Origin: Nocardioides kongjuensis
Lineage (GTDB): Bacteria > Actinomycetota > Actinomycetes > Propionibacteriales > Nocardioidaceae
Assembly: GCF_013409625.1 (NCBI RefSeq)
Contig: NZ_JACCBF010000001.1
Location: 248,001-312,000, forward strand
Length of the DNA stretch: 64,000 nucleotides
Reading direction: 5' to 3'
The notes beneath the pieces were generated by a model. It was not told the DNA's origin and ran no database searches. It worked only from the letters and a program-made list of their open reading frames with translations. A program made the position numbers and the translations under genes. Shown piece after piece: positions 62,246 to 64,000 of this stretch; position 1 is the first letter of the stretch; the number at the start of each line of letters is the position of its first letter.

Positions 62246-62261
62246 GGCCGACTCACCTCAG
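62240..62261. terminator. Hairpin between convergent cdsA and kynU
   Basis: CCTGAGG (62240-62246) and CCTCAGG (62255-62261) form a 7-bp stem that includes both stop-codon regions. It could end transcription in either direction; there is no T-run. Confidence 0.5.
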
Positions 62262-63380
62262 GCCGGCAGCGGCCTCCCCGAGCAGGCCGATCGCCTCGGT
62301 GAGCTGGTCGTCGGTGAGGTACGGCGCCGGCCCCAGCCGCAGGTGCCGCCCGCGGTGGTCGGCGTGCACCCCGCGCTCGGCAAGCGCTGCGCGCAGCCGC
62401 GCCGCCTGCGGCGAGACGAGCGCGAGGAACCCACCGAAGCCCTCGGCCGGGGTGGCGCGGTCGCGGGTGAGGACCTCGTCGGGAAGGTCGAGCGCGTCGA
62501 ACCCGCGGGCCAGCAGACCGCGTTGGTGCAGCGAGATCTCCCGCAGTCGCGCGGGCGTCAGGCCCTGCTCGACGAAGAAGTCGAGGACCCGGGCCGCCCG
62601 GTAGTGGCTGGTCGGGTCGTACGTCGAGCCGGCGAACCGGTCGGCCTCGTGGGCGAACCAGCCGGTGACCACCGGACGCATCCGGCTCGCGTGCGGCGGG
62701 ACCCGCAGGAAGCAGTTGCCCTCGCCGAGCTGGAGGTACTTGTACCCGCCGCCGACGATCCAGGTCCCGGCCAGCCCGCTGTCCACCACGGACAGGGGCA
62801 CGACCCCGAGCTGGTGGTAGGCGTCGACGAGCAGCTCGCTGCCGGCGCGTTCGCAGGCCTCGGCCACCGACGCGAGGCCCGGCACGATCCGAGCGCTCTC
62901 GAACAGCACGGAGGAGACCACGACCGCGGCGGTGCGGGCGTCGACGAGCGCGGCCAGCCGTTCGGCGAGCGTCTCGACGGGCGCGGCCGGCACCCGCACC
63001 ACCTCGACACCGATCTCCGGGAGCCGGTCGAGCTGGCGACGGGCAGAGTCGAACTCGCCGTCGGTGGTGACCAGCCGCGGCCGGGACCGCAGGGGCAGGG
63101 CGGACAGGAAGCGCACCAGCAGCTCGTGGGCGCTGGCTCCCAGTGCGATCTCGGCGCCGGGCTCGTCCATGAGCACCCGTACGCCGGCGCGCAGCCGCTC
63201 CGCGCGGTCCTCGGCGCGGGCCCACTTGCGGTCGACGTCGAGCGCGGCGTCGTCGTACGCCTCGAGCACGCCCTCGCGGGCGACGTCGGGCCAGGCCTGG
63301 TGGGCGTGGCCGGTGAGGAGCAGCCGGTCGGCGACCCGGAACCGGGTGTAGTGCCCGGCCAGGTCGCCGGCCGGGCTCAC
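62253..63380 (-). CDS. kynU: Kynureninase-like PLP enzyme
   Basis: A 375-residue class V aminotransferase-fold enzyme from GTG 63380. LLLTGHAHQAWPDVAREGV is its N-terminal part, DAYHQLGVVPLSV holds the PLP-binding Asp/His region, and GGGYKYLQLGEGNCFLRVP contains the Schiff-base Lys (about 211). RLGPAPYLTDDQL ends the small domain. Kynureninase splits kynurenine to anthranilate and alanine. The start overlaps the stop of the tryptophan 2,3-dioxygenase gene (GTGA), which supports this role over other class V enzymes. Confidence 0.88.
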   Translation of the reverse strand: MSPAGDLAGHYTRFRVADRLLLTGHAHQAWPDVAREGVLEAYDDAALDVDRKWARAEDRAERLRAGVRVLMDEPGAEIALGASAHELLVRFLSALPLRSRPRLVTTDGEFDSARRQLDRLPEIGVEVVRVPAAPVETLAERLAALVDARTAAVVVSSVLFESARIVPGLASVAEACERAGSELLVDAYHQLGVVPLSVVDSGLAGTWIVGGGYKYLQLGEGNCFLRVPPHASRMRPVVTGWFAHEADRFAGSTYDPTSHYRAARVLDFFVEQGLTPARLREISLHQRGLLARGFDALDLPDEVLTRDRATPAEGFGGFLALVSPQAARLRAALAERGVHADHRGRHLRLGPAPYLTDDQLTEAIGLLGEAAAGLR

Positions 63381-64000
63381 ATCTCGCTCCGGATCGCCCA
63401 CAGGTCGGGGAACAGGGCGCGGGTGACCGTGCTCCACAGGTAGGTCGCGCCGGAGGAGCCACCGGTGCCGGGCTTGGCACCGATGGTGCGCTCGACCATC
63501 TTCACGTGGCGGTAGCGCCACTCCTGCAGGCCCTCGTCGAGGTCGACCAGCCGCTCGGCGACCTGGGCGGCACCGCCGTCGTCGTCGTAGGCCGCGAGCA
63601 GCAGCCGCTGGACGTCGGGCGACGGCTCCCACGCGGTGGTGAGGTCGCGCTCGAGGGCGGCCGCGGGGACGTCGTACCCCTGGGTGAGGAGGTAGCGCAG
63701 GAACGAGTCGAAGATCGACGGGCGCGACATCGCGGCCGCGATCCGGGTGCGGCCCTCGCTGCCCTCGGGGTAGTGCTCGAAGACGCGCGGGTCGCGGCGG
63801 CCGAGAGTGGCCTCGAGCTCGCGGAACTGCGCGGACTGGAAGCCGCTCGAGGCGTCGAGGCGGCCGCGGAAGCTGGTGAACTGGCGCGGGGTCATCGTCT
63901 CCAGGACGTCGACCTGCGCGACGTTGACCTTCAAGATGGTGCGGACCCGGCCGAGGGTGTGCAGCGCCCGGGGCGTGTCACCCTCCTCGAGCCGCCGCTG
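63377..64000 (-). CDS. kynA: Tryptophan 2,3-dioxygenase, C-terminal part (cut by window edge)
   Basis: The visible 207 residues are the C-terminal part of the haem enzyme that opens tryptophan to N-formylkynurenine. FTSFRGRLDASSGFQSAQFRE-type sequence (the FxxFR and SSGFQS motifs) and HVKMVERTIGAKPGTGGSSG, with the haem-ligand His and the GTGGS substrate loop, are diagnostic. The frame is open to the right edge. It is translationally coupled to kynU, giving a kynurenine-pathway operon. Confidence 0.92.
   Translation of the reverse strand, partial: QRRLEEGDTPRALHTLGRVRTILKVNVAQVDVLETMTPRQFTSFRGRLDASSGFQSAQFRELEATLGRRDPRVFEHYPEGSEGRTRIAAAMSRPSIFDSFLRYLLTQGYDVPAAALERDLTTAWEPSPDVQRLLLAAYDDDGGAAQVAERLVDLDEGLQEWRYRHVKMVERTIGAKPGTGGSSGATYLWSTVTRALFPDLWAIRSEM

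Overview
This window is chromosomal DNA from a very high-GC actinobacterium, most likely a member of the Nocardioidaceae (Nocardioides-like). The evidence is uniform GC-rich codon use, many GTG starts, actinobacterial families (DUF3515, DUF2469, FCD-type GntR, zinc-ribbon L28 and L32), and gene order. Two conserved actinobacterial housekeeping blocks form the backbone: thiL-rpmB-fakA-like-recG-rsmD-coaD-DUF177-rpmF-rnc-mutM-smc-ftsY (about 2.0-24.4 kb), and ffh ... rpsP-khpA-rimM-trmD-rplS-lepB-rnhB-DUF2469 ... yraN-comM-dprA-xerC ... rpsB-tsf ... pyrH-frr-cdsA (about 33.6-62.2 kb). I saw no tRNA, rRNA, CRISPR array, transposase or phage genes.

Accessory groups sit between the backbone genes. 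(1) 11.0-15.1 kb: an ECF-type sigma factor, a probable membrane-anchored anti-sigma partner and two tandem secreted RTX-like calcium-binding proteins. The same element, TGTAAT-N16-CCGCT, lies upstream of the sigma gene (minus strand) and of both RTX genes (plus strand), which predicts a self-contained regulon. (2) 19.8-22.9 kb: a two-gene surface-glycan unit with a RgpF-like/TagF-like fusion protein. (3) 24.5-29.9 kb: nitrogen uptake and sensing as two units, amtB-glnK and amtB-glnD, each preceded by a GTTAC-N6-GAAAC GlnR-type box. (4) 29.9-33.5 kb: a secreted histidine phosphatase, a small membrane protein and a CstA/YbdD carbon-starvation transporter pair.

(5) 35.3-40.4 kb: an NYN-domain protein, an amidohydrolase, and a tightly overlapping operon of a signal-less subtilisin-like protease, an unknown 233-residue protein and an ATP-grasp ligase. 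This is the best candidate here for an undescribed peptide-modifying system. (6) 45.6-50.1 kb: two divergent TadE/TadG-like pseudopilin-type pairs without Tad secretion machinery. (7) 57.2-60.0 kb: an SPFH/virion-core-like protein with a SHOCT tail, a zinc-ribbon membrane-anchored protein and a short membrane protein in one operon between tsf and pyrH. (8) The ends: a cytosine-deaminase-like amidohydrolase divergent from a GntR regulator on the left, and kynureninase/tryptophan 2,3-dioxygenase genes (tryptophan catabolism) on the right, both cut by the window edge.

Non-coding structure is rich. There are many near-perfect hairpin terminators, a block of three direct plus three inverted copies of a short repeat at 32-bp period after thiL, and a pair of 18-bp repeats after ffh. 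Two genes (rnc and the NYN gene) appear to have no ATG/GTG/TTG start in the right place and may begin with CTG. Boundaries and starts were judged by eye from reading frames, ribosome-binding sites and family knowledge; no database search was run.
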